Shown one piece after another: positions 1 to 6,906 of a stretch of 21,934 bases of DNA. This stretch comes from a virus. Position 1 is the stretch's first letter. Each line of letters opens with the position of its first letter. Under the pieces are notes generated by a model that saw only the letters and a program-made list of their open reading frames with translations, did no database searches and was not told the origin of the DNA. A program made the position numbers and the translations under genes. The stretch is taken from positions 1 through 21,934 of IMG/VR virus record IMGVR_UViG_3300032322_002003; one strand, given 5' to 3'.

Positions 1-408
1 ACCCTTTAGATAGAGTTGTCCTGCGATCACGGTGAGTTCCTTATTCGCGGTGAAAGAAGAGGACGACGGAGTTGTTCGAGATCTGTAGCGTCTTGCCAGC
101 GGTGAAAGTCTCGCGATTCTCAACTGCTCGTCGTGTGGAATCCCAGGAGACTTAGGACGCTGTCTCACGGACCTTGGCTTCTTCACAGGAGGTGTCGGAA
201 CGTTCCCAAGGGATACGACTGTCTCCGGAAGTTTTTTAACTACCCAGGAACGAACGGTTGACCTGCGGCGCGGTGGATCAAACGCATCGGCAATGGACTG
301 CAACGTCCACCCTGCCTCACTAAGATCCTGCACCCTTCTCCACAAACTTTCCTTTGACAGAGTGGCGATTAGTTCCTGCTCGCTCTTTGGCAGATCCGGA
401 GTATGCAT
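1..408 (-). CDS. HTH DNA-binding protein, C-terminus off the window
   Basis: Open minus-strand frame from ATG at 408 to the window edge (136 codons, no stop), so the C-terminus is missing. Residues 32-57 form a helix-turn-helix-like segment (GWTLQSIADAFD followed by an RRRS turn and TVRSWV). It closely resembles the first HTH of the 204-aa protein at 10675-11289 (GWTLESVGQALD), suggesting the two are related regulators. The rest is basic and rich in Pro, Ser and Arg. The gene follows a strong terminator (599-632), so it should have its own promoter; no good Shine-Dalgarno is visible. Function beyond probable DNA binding is unknown. Confidence 0.7.
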   Translation of the reverse strand, partial: MHTPDLPKSEQELIATLSKESLWRRVQDLSEAGWTLQSIADAFDPPRRRSTVRSWVVKKLPETVVSLGNVPTPPVKKPRSVRQRPKSPGIPHDEQLRIARLSPLARRYRSRTTPSSSSFTANKELTVIAGQLYLKG

Positions 409-598
409 GTAGATACCGTATCATACTCTTTTGCCGATGTGTACATTTTGCGGTGATAAGATGATGTACATTTCGGATTATTTGATACCTTAAGGTTAAC
501 TGCCTTGGACGTGAGAGACGGCCTCGTATAGGGAGAGAGACTTTCCAAAACGTCTCCAACTATTTTTTAAGATAAAAAAATATTCTAAGAAACTTACA
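409..598. other. gene-free, AT-rich intergenic region
   Basis: I see no convincing gene here. The right half is AT-rich with long A/T runs (562-600). The left half carries two TGTACATTT direct repeats and the palindrome CCTTAAGG. It separates a terminated leftward unit from the HTH gene beginning at 408, so it probably holds that gene's promoter and operator. Confidence 0.6.
420..473 (-). promoter_or_regulatory. TGTACA repeats and terminase-like start motif upstream of HTH gene
   Basis: TGTACATTT occurs at 440-448 and again at 465-473, a 25-bp spacing. The stretch 420-444 matches the terminase start region (5287-5309) except for two single-base insertions. A TATGAT box lies 12-14 nt downstream of GTACA in both. 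It may be an operator or promoter; no factor is identified. Confidence 0.4.
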
Positions 599-632
599 AT
601 AAAAAAGACCATGCGCCTTGCGACACATGGTC
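599..632 (-). terminator. intrinsic terminator of lysis-protein unit
   Basis: Read on the minus strand, GACCATGTG pairs with CGCATGGTC (9 bp, one G-U) around an 8-nt loop and is followed by six T residues. This is a classic rho-independent terminator 18 nt after the peptidoglycan-binding gene stop. Confidence 0.9.
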
Positions 633-649
633 CTTCTTAACTTTCTAAA

Positions 650-1135
650 TTATAAGACGACGTTTACGTTTGAGTCGCCTTCAAAGATCTTCCTAAAGGT
701 GTCAGCGTCTACCTTTCCAGTAGCAGCCAAGCCTTTGTCCTTTTGGAATTTCTCAACTGACATCATGGTGAGATCTCCAAGCCATCCATCCTTGTCACCA
801 ATAACGTCCTTGTATCCTAGTTCCTCTAGGCGACGTTGTAGGTGGTGGATAGTTAGTGACTTGCGCTCATAGATATTCTTGTATACACATTTGGCTAGGT
901 ATACATCATCTGCGTCGCCCTTACCGATGACGTGTTTCTCTGCAGGCTTAGCCACGACTTGCACTGGCTTAACCTCAGGAACAGGTTCAGGTTTAGGTTC
1001 CTCGACGACAACAGGTTTAGGTTCCTCAACCTCTACAGGTTCAGGAGCTGGTGCCGCAGGGATGTCAATGACAACCGCAGGGGCTTCATCAACTACCGCA
1101 GGGATATTGTCTATGTCTAAGTTTTCTTGGTCCAT
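650..1135 (-). CDS. peptidoglycan-binding protein with Pro-rich linker
   Basis: 161 aa. Residues 1-66 are acidic and Pro/Val-rich with EEPKP-type repeats, a likely extended linker. Residues 91-150 match the PG_binding_1 fold (LQRRLEELGY, DGWLGDLTMMSVEKFQKDKGL, GKVDADTF), which binds the cell-wall peptide or glycan. There is no catalytic domain and no signal peptide. It begins 14 nt after the stop of the SLT transglycosylase gene, so the two may work as a two-chain lysin, with wall binding on one polypeptide and cleavage on the other; that pairing is inference. A virion-associated wall-binding role is also possible. A strong terminator follows. Confidence 0.8.
   Translation of the reverse strand: MDQENLDIDNIPAVVDEAPAVVIDIPAAPAPEPVEVEEPKPVVVEEPKPEPVPEVKPVQVVAKPAEKHVIGKGDADDVYLAKCVYKNIYERKSLTIHHLQRRLEELGYKDVIGDKDGWLGDLTMMSVEKFQKDKGLAATGKVDADTFRKIFEGDSNVNVVL
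989..1027 (-). repeat. 24-bp-period repeat encoding EEPKP
   Basis: A 15-bp word (AGGTTTAGGTTCCTC on the plus strand) is repeated exactly at 989-1003 and 1013-1027. It encodes an 8-residue period in the Pro-rich linker of the peptidoglycan-binding protein and probably arose by tandem duplication. Confidence 0.8.
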
Positions 1136-1149
1136 AGGTTTATCTTAAT

Positions 1150-1725
1150 CTAAGACTTTCCTATTGACTTGGGAAACTCCGACATGAACTCCGTGATCTT
1201 TGTTTCGTGTGGAGTACCGTCGTACGCATTTGGACCTAGTCCCCATGCACCCCAGTCCTTACCACCCTTTGTCATGTGAAACGCGATCTGTGCGTTTGTG
1301 ACAGGGTCGAAGAGCTGGTTATTGGTTTCTAGTCCGAACTTCTCACGTCGATCCGCACCCAGGCTTCCGATCATGTTGATCTGAAACAGCCCGTATGAGT
1401 TATCACCGGTTCTCGTGTTATCATTGTGAGCTACAGGACGTCCACCTGATTCCTTCTTGGTGACGGCCCAGGCAACCTTTAGTGATTTGCCCGTAAAGCC
1501 CACCGCATCGAGAAGCTCGATGAGTTGGTCGTTCTCAAGGGATTTAACTCCCTTGTATTTAACTAGTGGGTCGGTGACTACCGCAGGGGTAGACACAGGC
1601 TCAGTAGTTGTTATTGCTTGTAGCGCCGAGCTGGCGTTCATGTTGAACACCATAAGTACGCCGATCGTTAGTGCCGAAATATAGGCCGCTGTCGACATTG
1701 CTATGCCACGTATTGTGATTTGCAA
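1150..1725 (-). CDS. SLT-type transglycosylase, probable lysin with N-terminal anchor
   Basis: 191 aa from TTG at 1725, which follows AAGGAGG by 10 nt; ATG at 1698 is the alternative start. Residues 8-36 form one hydrophobic segment (signal anchor or signal peptide), then a Thr/Pro/Val linker. Residues 80-165 are a lysozyme-like SLT domain with catalytic Glu in KKESGGRP (about residue 92) and YGLFQINM (111-118). This family cleaves the MurNAc-GlcNAc bond. The N-terminal segment suggests secretion or membrane tethering, as in signal-arrest endolysins. A peptidoglycan-binding protein follows 14 nt downstream. A virion-associated transglycosylase is the alternative role. Confidence 0.8.
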   Translation of the reverse strand: MQITIRGIAMSTAAYISALTIGVLMVFNMNASSALQAITTTEPVSTPAVVTDPLVKYKGVKSLENDQLIELLDAVGFTGKSLKVAWAVTKKESGGRPVAHNDNTRTGDNSYGLFQINMIGSLGADRREKFGLETNNQLFDPVTNAQIAFHMTKGGKDWGAWGLGPNAYDGTPHETKITEFMSEFPKSIGKS

Positions 1726-1974
1726 CGCTAGTTCGCCTCCTTAGGTTAGGGATGGGACAACCTGGCAAGTTTCTGCCAAGCTTCTTGCTACCTCTATGCT
1801 TCTCAAGCTTGCGCCTGTCCTCTACCGCTTGCATAGGGCCGGAGATAAGAAGGGATGACAATGTCGGTCCTCCGTCTCTCCGTAGCTGGGCTGTTTGCCC
1901 ATTAGGTATAACTATACCACAGATTGGGTGAAACAGGCACCCGTAGGGCGCCCGTTTCTCCAATTTATGAACTT
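1726..1974 (-). other. intergenic region and long leader of the transglycosylase gene
   Basis: No gene is supported. A minus-strand extended -10 (TGGTATAGT, 1911-1919) lies inside an inverted repeat GGTATA-N2-TATACC (1905-1918). That would give a leader of about 180 nt with small hairpins, such as GGGC-AAACA-GCCC and TGGCA-GAAACT-TGCCA. A TTG-started frame crosses it but its composition is not protein-like. Confidence 0.4.
1911..1919 (-). promoter_or_regulatory. extended -10 promoter candidate
   Basis: TGGTATAGT on the minus strand resembles TGnTATAAT. It differs from the repeated CCTGATATAATTAA cassette and would serve the transglycosylase and peptidoglycan-binding genes separately. No clear -35 is present. 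Confidence 0.4.
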
Positions 1975-2145
1975 CTAGCTCCTTAGAGCCAATAACGCCG
2001 CGGATACCGAGGCTAACCCTAGGGCTAGGACCAAGGAACCCCTCTCAGGGGAACTGAGCGCCACAAGAACGGCAAGTCCAGCGGAGCCAGCGGATGTTAT
2101 CGCCGGCCAGGCTAGCTCGCGTAAAACTAGCAGCAGGTTATTCAC
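1975..2145 (-). CDS. small two-helix membrane protein, holin-like
   Basis: 56 aa from GTG at 2145. The start overlaps the stop of the HTH gene by one base (TAGTG), indicating translational coupling. Two hydrophobic segments are visible, about residues 12-32 (WPAITSAGSAGLAVLVAL) and 37-54 (SLVLALGLASVSAALLAL), separated by SSPERG. Size, topology and position next to the transglycosylase fit a holin or holin accessory. There is no conserved motif to prove it, and a better holin match lies at 21462-21710. It is too short for routine ORF calls, but the coupling and composition support it. Confidence 0.65.
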   Translation of the reverse strand: MNNLLLVLRELAWPAITSAGSAGLAVLVALSSPERGSLVLALGLASVSAALLALRS

Positions 2146-2324
2146 TACTTAGCCTTTCGGGTCTTACCCTTAAGTCTATCGGAGGTATTGCGGATCTCGG
2201 TGCCTGATTCCTGTATTAACTTACGAGCCTTGCCGTACGTAATTCCAAGCTCCTGGGCTACCTCCACCACGGACTTACCCGATGTATACAGTGACGCAGC
2301 CTGCGTAGGTGTAATTGTTGACAC
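2145..2324 (-). CDS. small HTH protein
   Basis: 59 aa from GTG at 2324. The start is preceded by AACTACGAAAGGA, a variant of the repeated translation leader, at 6-nt spacing. Residues 6-40 form a helix-turn-helix (PTQAASLYTSGKSVVEVAQELGI, then TYGKARKLI), and the C-terminus is basic (RLKGKTRKAK). It is probably a compact DNA-binding regulator. No consensus -10 lies directly upstream, so it may be co-transcribed with the zinc protein at 2423-2872 or use an unrecognised promoter. Confidence 0.75.
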   Translation of the reverse strand: MSTITPTQAASLYTSGKSVVEVAQELGITYGKARKLIQESGTEIRNTSDRLKGKTRKAK

Positions 2325-2351
2325 TGGTCTTCCTTTCGTAGTTTTTCATTT

Positions 2352-2426
2352 TAGTGCTGGATAAAGCAAGACACGCGAACGCACTATTAACTCGCCTGCC
2401 TCTTTGAGCAAAGTGGTACTGCTCAA
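2352..2426 (-). other. two inverted repeats between zinc protein and HTH genes
   Basis: TTGAGC/GCTCAA (2404-2409, 2421-2426; 11-nt loop) includes the stop codon of the upstream gene. TAGTGC/GCACTA (2352-2357, 2381-2386) lies before the HTH leader. Neither is followed by a T-run, so they may be processing or attenuating hairpins rather than intrinsic terminators. Confidence 0.4.
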
Positions 2427-2872
2427 GATTTCTTTGCCTTTTCCGGCTTAGGAGGAGTTTTACCATGCTTGTTGCATAGTACCTTTCCACCCCATGCGCC
2501 CCTAGGCTTTATGTTGTTATCACACTCGGTTCCGTAGTTTGCAGCGTAGCACTCAAGCTTCTCAGTCTTTCTCAAGGCCGAGGTAAGAGCTACAAGCGCT
2601 CGCTTAGTGACGCTTGTCTGAACTACGAATCCATCATCCTCGTGACACGCACCGCACAGGTACTCGTTTCGTCTGTGCACAGGATCTCTAAATGCACTCG
2701 GACGATCACACCTATCACAGTGTTGGACGAAGTTTACGTTCGCGGTTAACTTCTTGTAGTCATTCGCGCACATAAGTCTCTCGTCAAGCTCGTAGACGAG
2801 CACGTTTGTCTCACCGCACAAGGAACAGGTGTCATAGACATAGCGTTGTTCACGCTGGTTGGTGCCTAGCAT
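2423..2872 (-). CDS. multi-zinc-ribbon protein
   Basis: 149 aa. The start is well supported by GGAGG 7 nt upstream. Three Cys clusters are visible: C16/C19 with C35; C52/C55 with C73/C76 (a four-Cys zinc ribbon); and C108/C117 with C133/H136. The C-terminus is Lys/Pro-rich. The protein probably binds two or three structural zinc ions and could contact nucleic acid or protein. No enzymatic motif was recognised. Confidence 0.75.
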   Translation of the reverse strand: MLGTNQREQRYVYDTCSLCGETNVLVYELDERLMCANDYKKLTANVNFVQHCDRCDRPSAFRDPVHRRNEYLCGACHEDDGFVVQTSVTKRALVALTSALRKTEKLECYAANYGTECDNNIKPRGAWGGKVLCNKHGKTPPKPEKAKKS

Positions 2873-2911
2873 GTTGGTCCTCCGTATTCGTCCTTAGGAA
2901 GAATATATTCC

Positions 2912-3178
2912 TTATTCCTCTTCTTGTAAAACCTTTTTGTCATATTTCCTTACCTGTCCGGCAAGTTGTGGACCCCACATGCGCTCGCCAGGTTGAAGTT
3001 GTTCTTCATCTCTTGCCTCGCATTTACCCCACACTTGATATCCGATTAGAATATTTCCTGTTTGCTTGAACTCGCGGACCAGCTGTATCCAGTGTGTTCC
3101 ACCTACAGGCGGATGATAAACGATACACTTACACTCACTTGCCACAATTTCTTTAGATGTGTCTCTTGTAGTTTTCAT
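2912..3178 (-). CDS. hypothetical protein, 88 aa
   Basis: Strong AAGGAG ribosome-binding site 5 nt before ATG at 3178. Soluble and charged, with an early C-x-C (ECKC, residues 15-18), VWGKCEARDEEQ in the middle and an acidic end (QEEE). No family recognised. It lies 9 nt after the membrane protein gene at 3188-3388, in the same leftward unit. Confidence 0.65.
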   Translation of the reverse strand: MKTTRDTSKEIVASECKCIVYHPPVGGTHWIQLVREFKQTGNILIGYQVWGKCEARDEEQLQPGERMWGPQLAGQVRKYDKKVLQEEE

Positions 3179-3187
3179 ATTTACTCC

Positions 3188-3388
3188 TTATTTCTTTTTT
3201 CTTGGACCTACGACGCCAAGTAAGGGTTCAACCTTTACGGTGTTCTTCCTGTAGCGGTAGATCTTTACGGCGACACCAACTAGGGCAGCCGCAAGAATTA
3301 AAAACATGTTGATGTCAATTAGTATCAGATCTCTTATGAAGATCGATAAAAATTGATCGTAGGTCTCGATGCTAAACAGTGGATCCAT
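3188..3388 (-). CDS. small single-pass membrane protein
   Basis: 66 aa. One transmembrane segment at about residues 27-42 (NMFLILAAALVGVAVKI) is followed by a strongly basic tail ending in RKKK, consistent with a cytoplasmic C-terminus. The preceding residues are amphipathic. It starts 2 nt after the stop of the neighbouring membrane protein gene, so the two probably form a pair. Function unknown; holin, antiholin or spanin-like roles are possible but unsupported. Confidence 0.65.
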   Translation of the reverse strand: MDPLFSIETYDQFLSIFIRDLILIDINMFLILAAALVGVAVKIYRYRKNTVKVEPLLGVVGPRKKK

Positions 3389-3390
3389 GG

Positions 3391-3633
3391 TTATCTTCCC
3401 ATCTCTCGGTTCGCGAACTCGGTGTCCGCGATGTCATCCATCGCCGCGGCAAGAAGCATGGCTGGGAAGAATCCTAGGATTCCCATGATAACTGCGCCAA
3501 CGAACGTTAGTAAGCTTTCACCTGCAAAGAAGAACATCGCTGAGTAGATAACCCAGGCAGTGGCAACGAACTTCATTGCAACCGCGTATCTGCGATACCG
3601 ATAACCTCTAAAGTTATTTATCTTGATTTTCAT
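3391..3633 (-). CDS. small two-pass membrane protein
   Basis: 80 aa. The N-terminus is basic (NFRGYRYRRY) and is followed by two hydrophobic segments, about residues 19-38 and 41-64, with an acidic stretch DDIADTE at the C-terminal end. It has the full regulatory cassette: -10 at 3665-3678, then AACGACGAAAGGA and ATG 7 nt later. It is first in a run with the membrane protein at 3188-3388 and the 88-aa protein. Function unknown. Confidence 0.7.
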   Translation of the reverse strand: MKIKINNFRGYRYRRYAVAMKFVATAWVIYSAMFFFAGESLLTFVGAVIMGILGFFPAMLLAAAMDDIADTEFANREMGR

Positions 3634-3664
3634 GGGGAAGTCCTTTCGTCGTTTTGTCCTTGGA

Positions 3665-3678
3665 TTAATTATATCAGG
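3665..3678 (-). promoter_or_regulatory. repeated extended -10 promoter
   Basis: CCTGATATAATTAA on the minus strand, followed by AACGACGAAAGGA and the start at 3633. No TTGACA-like -35 is present at the usual distance. Confidence 0.8.
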
Positions 3679-3691
3679 TAGGTAGGGAAGA

Positions 3692-3868
3692 TTAGTTCTT
3701 TGTTCCCCATGTCACCAAGGTGATGACCTTGTCCGCAAGGAATTGGCTACGGGTATAAGTTTCGGCCCATGATTCAGCCTCTGCCTCTGATCGGCAATAT
3801 TGGTAGATGGTTTCACCGTTACTAAGTGTATAGTAGTACTTAGTTTGGTTTCCTGGAACGTTTATCAT
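3692..3868 (-). CDS. hypothetical protein, 58 aa
   Basis: ATG at 3868 follows the leader variant AACGACGGAGGGA, and its own -10 box lies at 3893-3906. The sequence is Tyr-rich (KYYYTLSNGETIYQY) with an Ala/Glu helix (SEAEAESWAETY). It is probably a small folded soluble protein; no family recognised. Its existence is supported mainly by the dedicated promoter and leader. Confidence 0.7.
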   Translation of the reverse strand: MINVPGNQTKYYYTLSNGETIYQYCRSEAEAESWAETYTRSQFLADKVITLVTWGTKN

Positions 3869-3892
3869 TTTAATCCCTCCGTCGTTTATAGG

Positions 3893-3906
3893 TTAATTAT
3901 ATCAGG
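3893..3906 (-). promoter_or_regulatory. repeated extended -10 promoter
   Basis: CCTGATATAATTAA starting 3 nt after the terminase stop codon, so the next gene gets its own start of transcription. No -35 seen. Confidence 0.8.
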
Positions 3907-3908
3907 AT

Positions 3909-5303
3909 CTACCTGACGGAGAACCCACCTTTGCCCCTGAAACTCGGGATCTTCCTATGGGCTGGAGATTTGGCCTTGATCTTTCCACCCATAAAGCCGG
4001 AGGGAGGCTTGATCAGTAGCGCGGTAAGGGCATGGACCAGCGCGTCGACTCTGTCCGGTGATTTACCCTCGCCAGGAATCCAGGCACACATCTGGGACTC
4101 TAGGTCTCCAAGATAGCCCACGTGGTGAACGCGGCTTTGCTCGTAGGCCAAGGTTATCGGCTCGGCGCGTAGAGCCTTGCCGTACTTGGAGTGTACCTCA
4201 AGAACCTTTACCGTTGGGTCAATCGTGTTAATCGCATTACGAACCAGCGCACCGCCTTGGTTAACCTCAGCCACAACTGGACAGCCCCACTTACGAGCCA
4301 TCTGAACTACTCGGTTTGCCCACACGTCGGGTGAGCCGTGAATTGATGCGTCCTCAAGAACCCAGCTCTGACGCTTGTAAAGATCTCGTTCACCTGTTGA
4401 TGCAACGACAACGATGCCACACTCGTCTCGTGGATTTTCAGCCACGGATGGATCTACGCCGATGCAGCGTAGCGGAGTTCCGATTGGATACTGCATGTCA
4501 CGGCCCTTATCAATAAGTTCCTGTGTCCATAGAGCTCCCTCGACGTCTGAGAGCATCTCGCCGTATAGTTCCTGGCTTGCCAGACGTGTACCTTCGTATA
4601 CACCAAGTATTGCGTCCAGGTAGGTCTTAGAAAGGTTTCCGGTGTTGTCCATGGTTGATCCACGTGTAATCTTTACTCGCCCTGTTTTCTCGGCCTCGGA
4701 CATAAGCTGGTAAAGAAGTGGAACACGCTTAGGAGTTGTTGTAATCATAATTTTTGGGTTGGCTCCAAGACGTGTACCAACGCGAAGGTTGTCAAATGCT
4801 GTCATACCTGCCGCATCGGGAGTTTGTCTCCAGGCTGCAACCTCGTCACCCCAGGCATGTGTAAATTGTGGACCACGAAGTGAATCTGGTTCGTCAGCCG
4901 TAAAACATGTAGCCGTATTTCCATTTGGCCAGGTTAATCTTCTTTTCGATGGTTCGTACAGTGGACGCTCACTTGGCGGAGTCACGTTAATGATTCCTGA
5001 CTCACCCTCAACGATAACGTCACGTACGTCAGCGGCAGTTCGAGCTACAAGTGCAAAACGCTTCTGTCCTTTGCTTGCGTCACGCGCTTCACTTCTAACC
5101 CACTCGGCGGCGGTACGTGTCTTACCAGCTCCACGTCCAGCCATGTAAAGCCAGATTGACCAATCACCCTCGGGTGGTTGCTGTTCAGGTCGACCCCACA
5201 CTGACCAGTCCCAAAGAAGTTGCTCGGCATCGAAACCTGCAAGTACAGCTTGCTTCTCTTCCTCTGAGAGGAGAGCTAATTTTTCCATCATACTCTTTGC
5301 CAT
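3909..5303 (-). CDS. terL: terminase large subunit
   Basis: 464 aa, full length for the family. The N-terminal ATPase has Walker A AGRGAGKT (55-62), Walker B HAWGDE (149-154, acidic pair D153/E154) and coupling motif TTTPK (188-192). The C-terminal RNase-H-like nuclease has candidate metal ligands D284 (IGVDPS), E346 (VAEVNQGG) and D417/D420 (SPDRVDAL). It drives DNA translocation into proheads and cuts the concatemer. The gene lies between an intrinsic terminator (5321-5358) and a repeated promoter, so it is a single-gene unit. ATG at 5303 has almost no leader (the palindrome 5305-5318 abuts it); M5 or M6 after AAAGAG are alternative starts. The small-subunit-like gene lies about 15 kb away. 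Confidence 0.95.
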   Translation of the reverse strand: MAKSMMEKLALLSEEEKQAVLAGFDAEQLLWDWSVWGRPEQQPPEGDWSIWLYMAGRGAGKTRTAAEWVRSEARDASKGQKRFALVARTAADVRDVIVEGESGIINVTPPSERPLYEPSKRRLTWPNGNTATCFTADEPDSLRGPQFTHAWGDEVAAWRQTPDAAGMTAFDNLRVGTRLGANPKIMITTTPKRVPLLYQLMSEAEKTGRVKITRGSTMDNTGNLSKTYLDAILGVYEGTRLASQELYGEMLSDVEGALWTQELIDKGRDMQYPIGTPLRCIGVDPSVAENPRDECGIVVVASTGERDLYKRQSWVLEDASIHGSPDVWANRVVQMARKWGCPVVAEVNQGGALVRNAINTIDPTVKVLEVHSKYGKALRAEPITLAYEQSRVHHVGYLGDLESQMCAWIPGEGKSPDRVDALVHALTALLIKPPSGFMGGKIKAKSPAHRKIPSFRGKGGFSVR

Positions 5304-5304
5304 G

Positions 5305-5318
5305 TGTACTATAGTACA
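5305..5318 (-). promoter_or_regulatory. 14-bp palindrome at terminase start
   Basis: TGTACTATAGTACA is a perfect palindrome ending one base before the terminase ATG. It contains TATAGT, which as a -10 box would give a nearly leaderless mRNA. It shares TGTACA half-sites with the regions upstream of 408 and 21299, so an operator is plausible. Confidence 0.5.
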
Positions 5319-5320
5319 TT

Positions 5321-5358
5321 AAAAAAGTAAAAGCTAGGCGGATAGGTACGCCCAGCTT
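5321..5358 (-). terminator. intrinsic terminator after deacetylase operon
   Basis: On the minus strand AAGCTGGGCG pairs with CGCCTAGCTT (10 bp, one G-U) around an 8-nt loop, followed by TTACTTTTTT. It lies 100 nt after the deacetylase stop and isolates terL from upstream transcription. The 5359-5457 interval before it holds only a weaker bulged hairpin and no gene. Confidence 0.9.
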
Positions 5359-5457
5359 CTACTTACCTGAAAGGATGTCTCAACCTGGTGGGATTGGAGG
5401 CTCACCAAGGAGACCCCCGCATAGGCATGAACGTACCTTGCGGTTAGTAATACTTTA

Positions 5458-6396
5458 TCACTTTTTTGCGAAAAGTGAAACCTCGTCATATACCGCATCA
5501 ACAACTCTTGCCCAGATGGCTGGAGTATGATCGAACGGCTGGTATCCACCGGCTCCTCCGATAAGTACTCTTCCATCAGAGTATGAGGATGCAATTCGAC
5601 CTACGGTACGAGCTGCGAACTCATATCCGTAGTAATCAAACTTAAGAGTAGATAACGGATCGGTGCGATGTGCATCAGCTCCGGTAGCCAACAGAACGAC
5701 GTCTGGTTTTATCTTGTCTGCCAGGATCTCGATCTCGCCCATTACGTTCATAAAGACCGAATCACCACTTGCCATGTCAAGTGCCCAGTTATATATTCCC
5801 TTTTCAGGTGAGTGACCACTTAGTCCAGTGCCAGGAAAGATAACTGAGTCATGAATAGAACACGTCACAAGATCAGGATCATCTGCCAAAAGGTTTTCAA
5901 CGCCATCTCCGTGATGTGCGTCCCAGTCAATATACATAACCTTCATGCCATTTTTCTGAAATTCCTTTGCAGCCCAAGCCATGTCGTTAAACACGCAGAA
6001 CCCAGAGCTGTGGTTGTATTGAGCGTGGTGCTTAGCTCCCTGAGGATTAAAGCCAACTCTCAACTCACCTGCAAGCATCTTCTCAGTTAACCGAACTGTT
6101 CCGGCAAACATGTGAAGGGCAACCTTTCCAAGCTCAACCTGGTCAGGATACCACTCACCACAGTGACCTTCGTCTAAAACCTTAGAAACATAGTCCTTGT
6201 CATGAATAGATTCAACTCTAGCTCGATCACCTTCTTGAATATCTGGTTTTACGATAACAAGTTCGTGGTCGTTAGAAAGAAGTTGTGTCGCGTACTTGGC
6301 ACGCACAGGATTAGTAGGATGTGAATCATTTGTCCTACCACCTAGCTTCCAGTCAAGATACACGTCATCGTATGCTACATGTATCTTATCTTTCAA
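5458..6396 (-). CDS. histone-deacetylase-superfamily zinc hydrolase (AcuC/HDAC-like)
   Basis: 312 aa, full domain length. Motifs: H123-H124 in GAKHHAQY (catalytic pair), DWDAHHGDG with zinc ligands D159 and H161, third ligand D241 in ATGADAHRTDPL, and Y285 in GGAGGYQ (transition-state Tyr). The family removes acetyl or acyl groups from lysines, or from polyamine and other small substrates; the substrate here is unknown. TTG start at 6396 follows GGAGG at ideal spacing and overlaps the phosphatase gene by 11 bp, so translation is probably coupled. The SD sits in GAGGA-GGT-TCCTC, a small self-complementary hairpin. All metal-binding residues are intact, so activity is expected. Confidence 0.9.
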   Translation of the reverse strand: MKDKIHVAYDDVYLDWKLGGRTNDSHPTNPVRAKYATQLLSNDHELVIVKPDIQEGDRARVESIHDKDYVSKVLDEGHCGEWYPDQVELGKVALHMFAGTVRLTEKMLAGELRVGFNPQGAKHHAQYNHSSGFCVFNDMAWAAKEFQKNGMKVMYIDWDAHHGDGVENLLADDPDLVTCSIHDSVIFPGTGLSGHSPEKGIYNWALDMASGDSVFMNVMGEIEILADKIKPDVVLLATGADAHRTDPLSTLKFDYYGYEFAARTVGRIASSYSDGRVLIGGAGGYQPFDHTPAIWARVVDAVYDEVSLFAKK

Positions 6397-6904
6397 GAGG
6401 AACCTCCTCGGACATAACTAGATAGTCGACAAAGTGTTTATTTAATAAGACAGCCTTACTTCTTTTTTCCCGCATAAGATTTATTGCGCCCTTTGCGGTA
6501 TATCCATCTTTCATTAAAACATGAGCCATGACAAGACTTGAACGATTGATTCCGGCCTGACAGCGAATTAACACGCGCTTACCAGACTTCCAGGCGTTGT
6601 ACGCAAACTCTGCTGCTCTATCAACCGCATCAAAATCGATGTGACTAATCTCTGAATCATAGAAGCCATAGCGCACCTCCTCGACTAACCAGTCAACTGG
6701 TTGAGCCCATGAGTAAAGTGTGACCACCGTATCAAATTCATTTTTTGTAATTACACGTGGTAAGTATGTGTTAACACTAGTTTCAATAGTGTCATCATCA
6801 TCCGTACCACCAAGCCACAATCCTGGGAGGATTTCACTCCATAGGGGGAAGTCCCAGCCGATGTCATGGACTGGTGCGTATAAGCTTTTATCCTCTAATT
6901 TCAT
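6386..6904 (-). CDS. dual-specificity / tyrosine phosphatase-like protein
   Basis: 172 aa. Residues 22-160 match the DSP fold: LPGLWLGG near the N-terminus, possible general acid D83 or D90, and the P-loop CQAGINRS with C115 and R121 (CX5R), followed by LVMAHVL and a helix. The His that usually precedes Cys is Arg (IRCQAG), which could alter Cys pKa but does not remove the nucleophile. It would dephosphorylate Tyr/Ser/Thr on protein or possibly a nucleotide or phosphoinositide-like substrate. The gene sits between a zinc protein and the deacetylase in one operon, suggesting paired removal of protein modifications from host targets (inference). GGAGGAG lies 10 nt before ATG. Confidence 0.88.
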   Translation of the reverse strand: MKLEDKSLYAPVHDIGWDFPLWSEILPGLWLGGTDDDDTIETSVNTYLPRVITKNEFDTVVTLYSWAQPVDWLVEEVRYGFYDSEISHIDFDAVDRAAEFAYNAWKSGKRVLIRCQAGINRSSLVMAHVLMKDGYTAKGAINLMREKRSKAVLLNKHFVDYLVMSEEVPLER

Positions 6905-6906
6905 TA

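Noticed and set aside
320-559. 79-aa minus-strand ORF
   Set aside because: It overlaps the start of the better-supported partial HTH gene (1-408) in another frame and crosses the intergenic region; composition is not protein-like.
1601-1963. 120-aa minus-strand ORF starting TTG
   Set aside because: It crosses the leader of the transglycosylase gene and overlaps its start by about 125 bp out of frame; no ribosome-binding site or recognisable fold.
2275-2490. 71-aa minus-strand ORF
   Set aside because: Shadow of the zinc protein and HTH genes; contradicts the HTH start with its leader.
5334-5594. 86-aa ORF over the deacetylase end and terminator
   Set aside because: It runs through the intrinsic terminator and the 3' part of the deacetylase in another frame.
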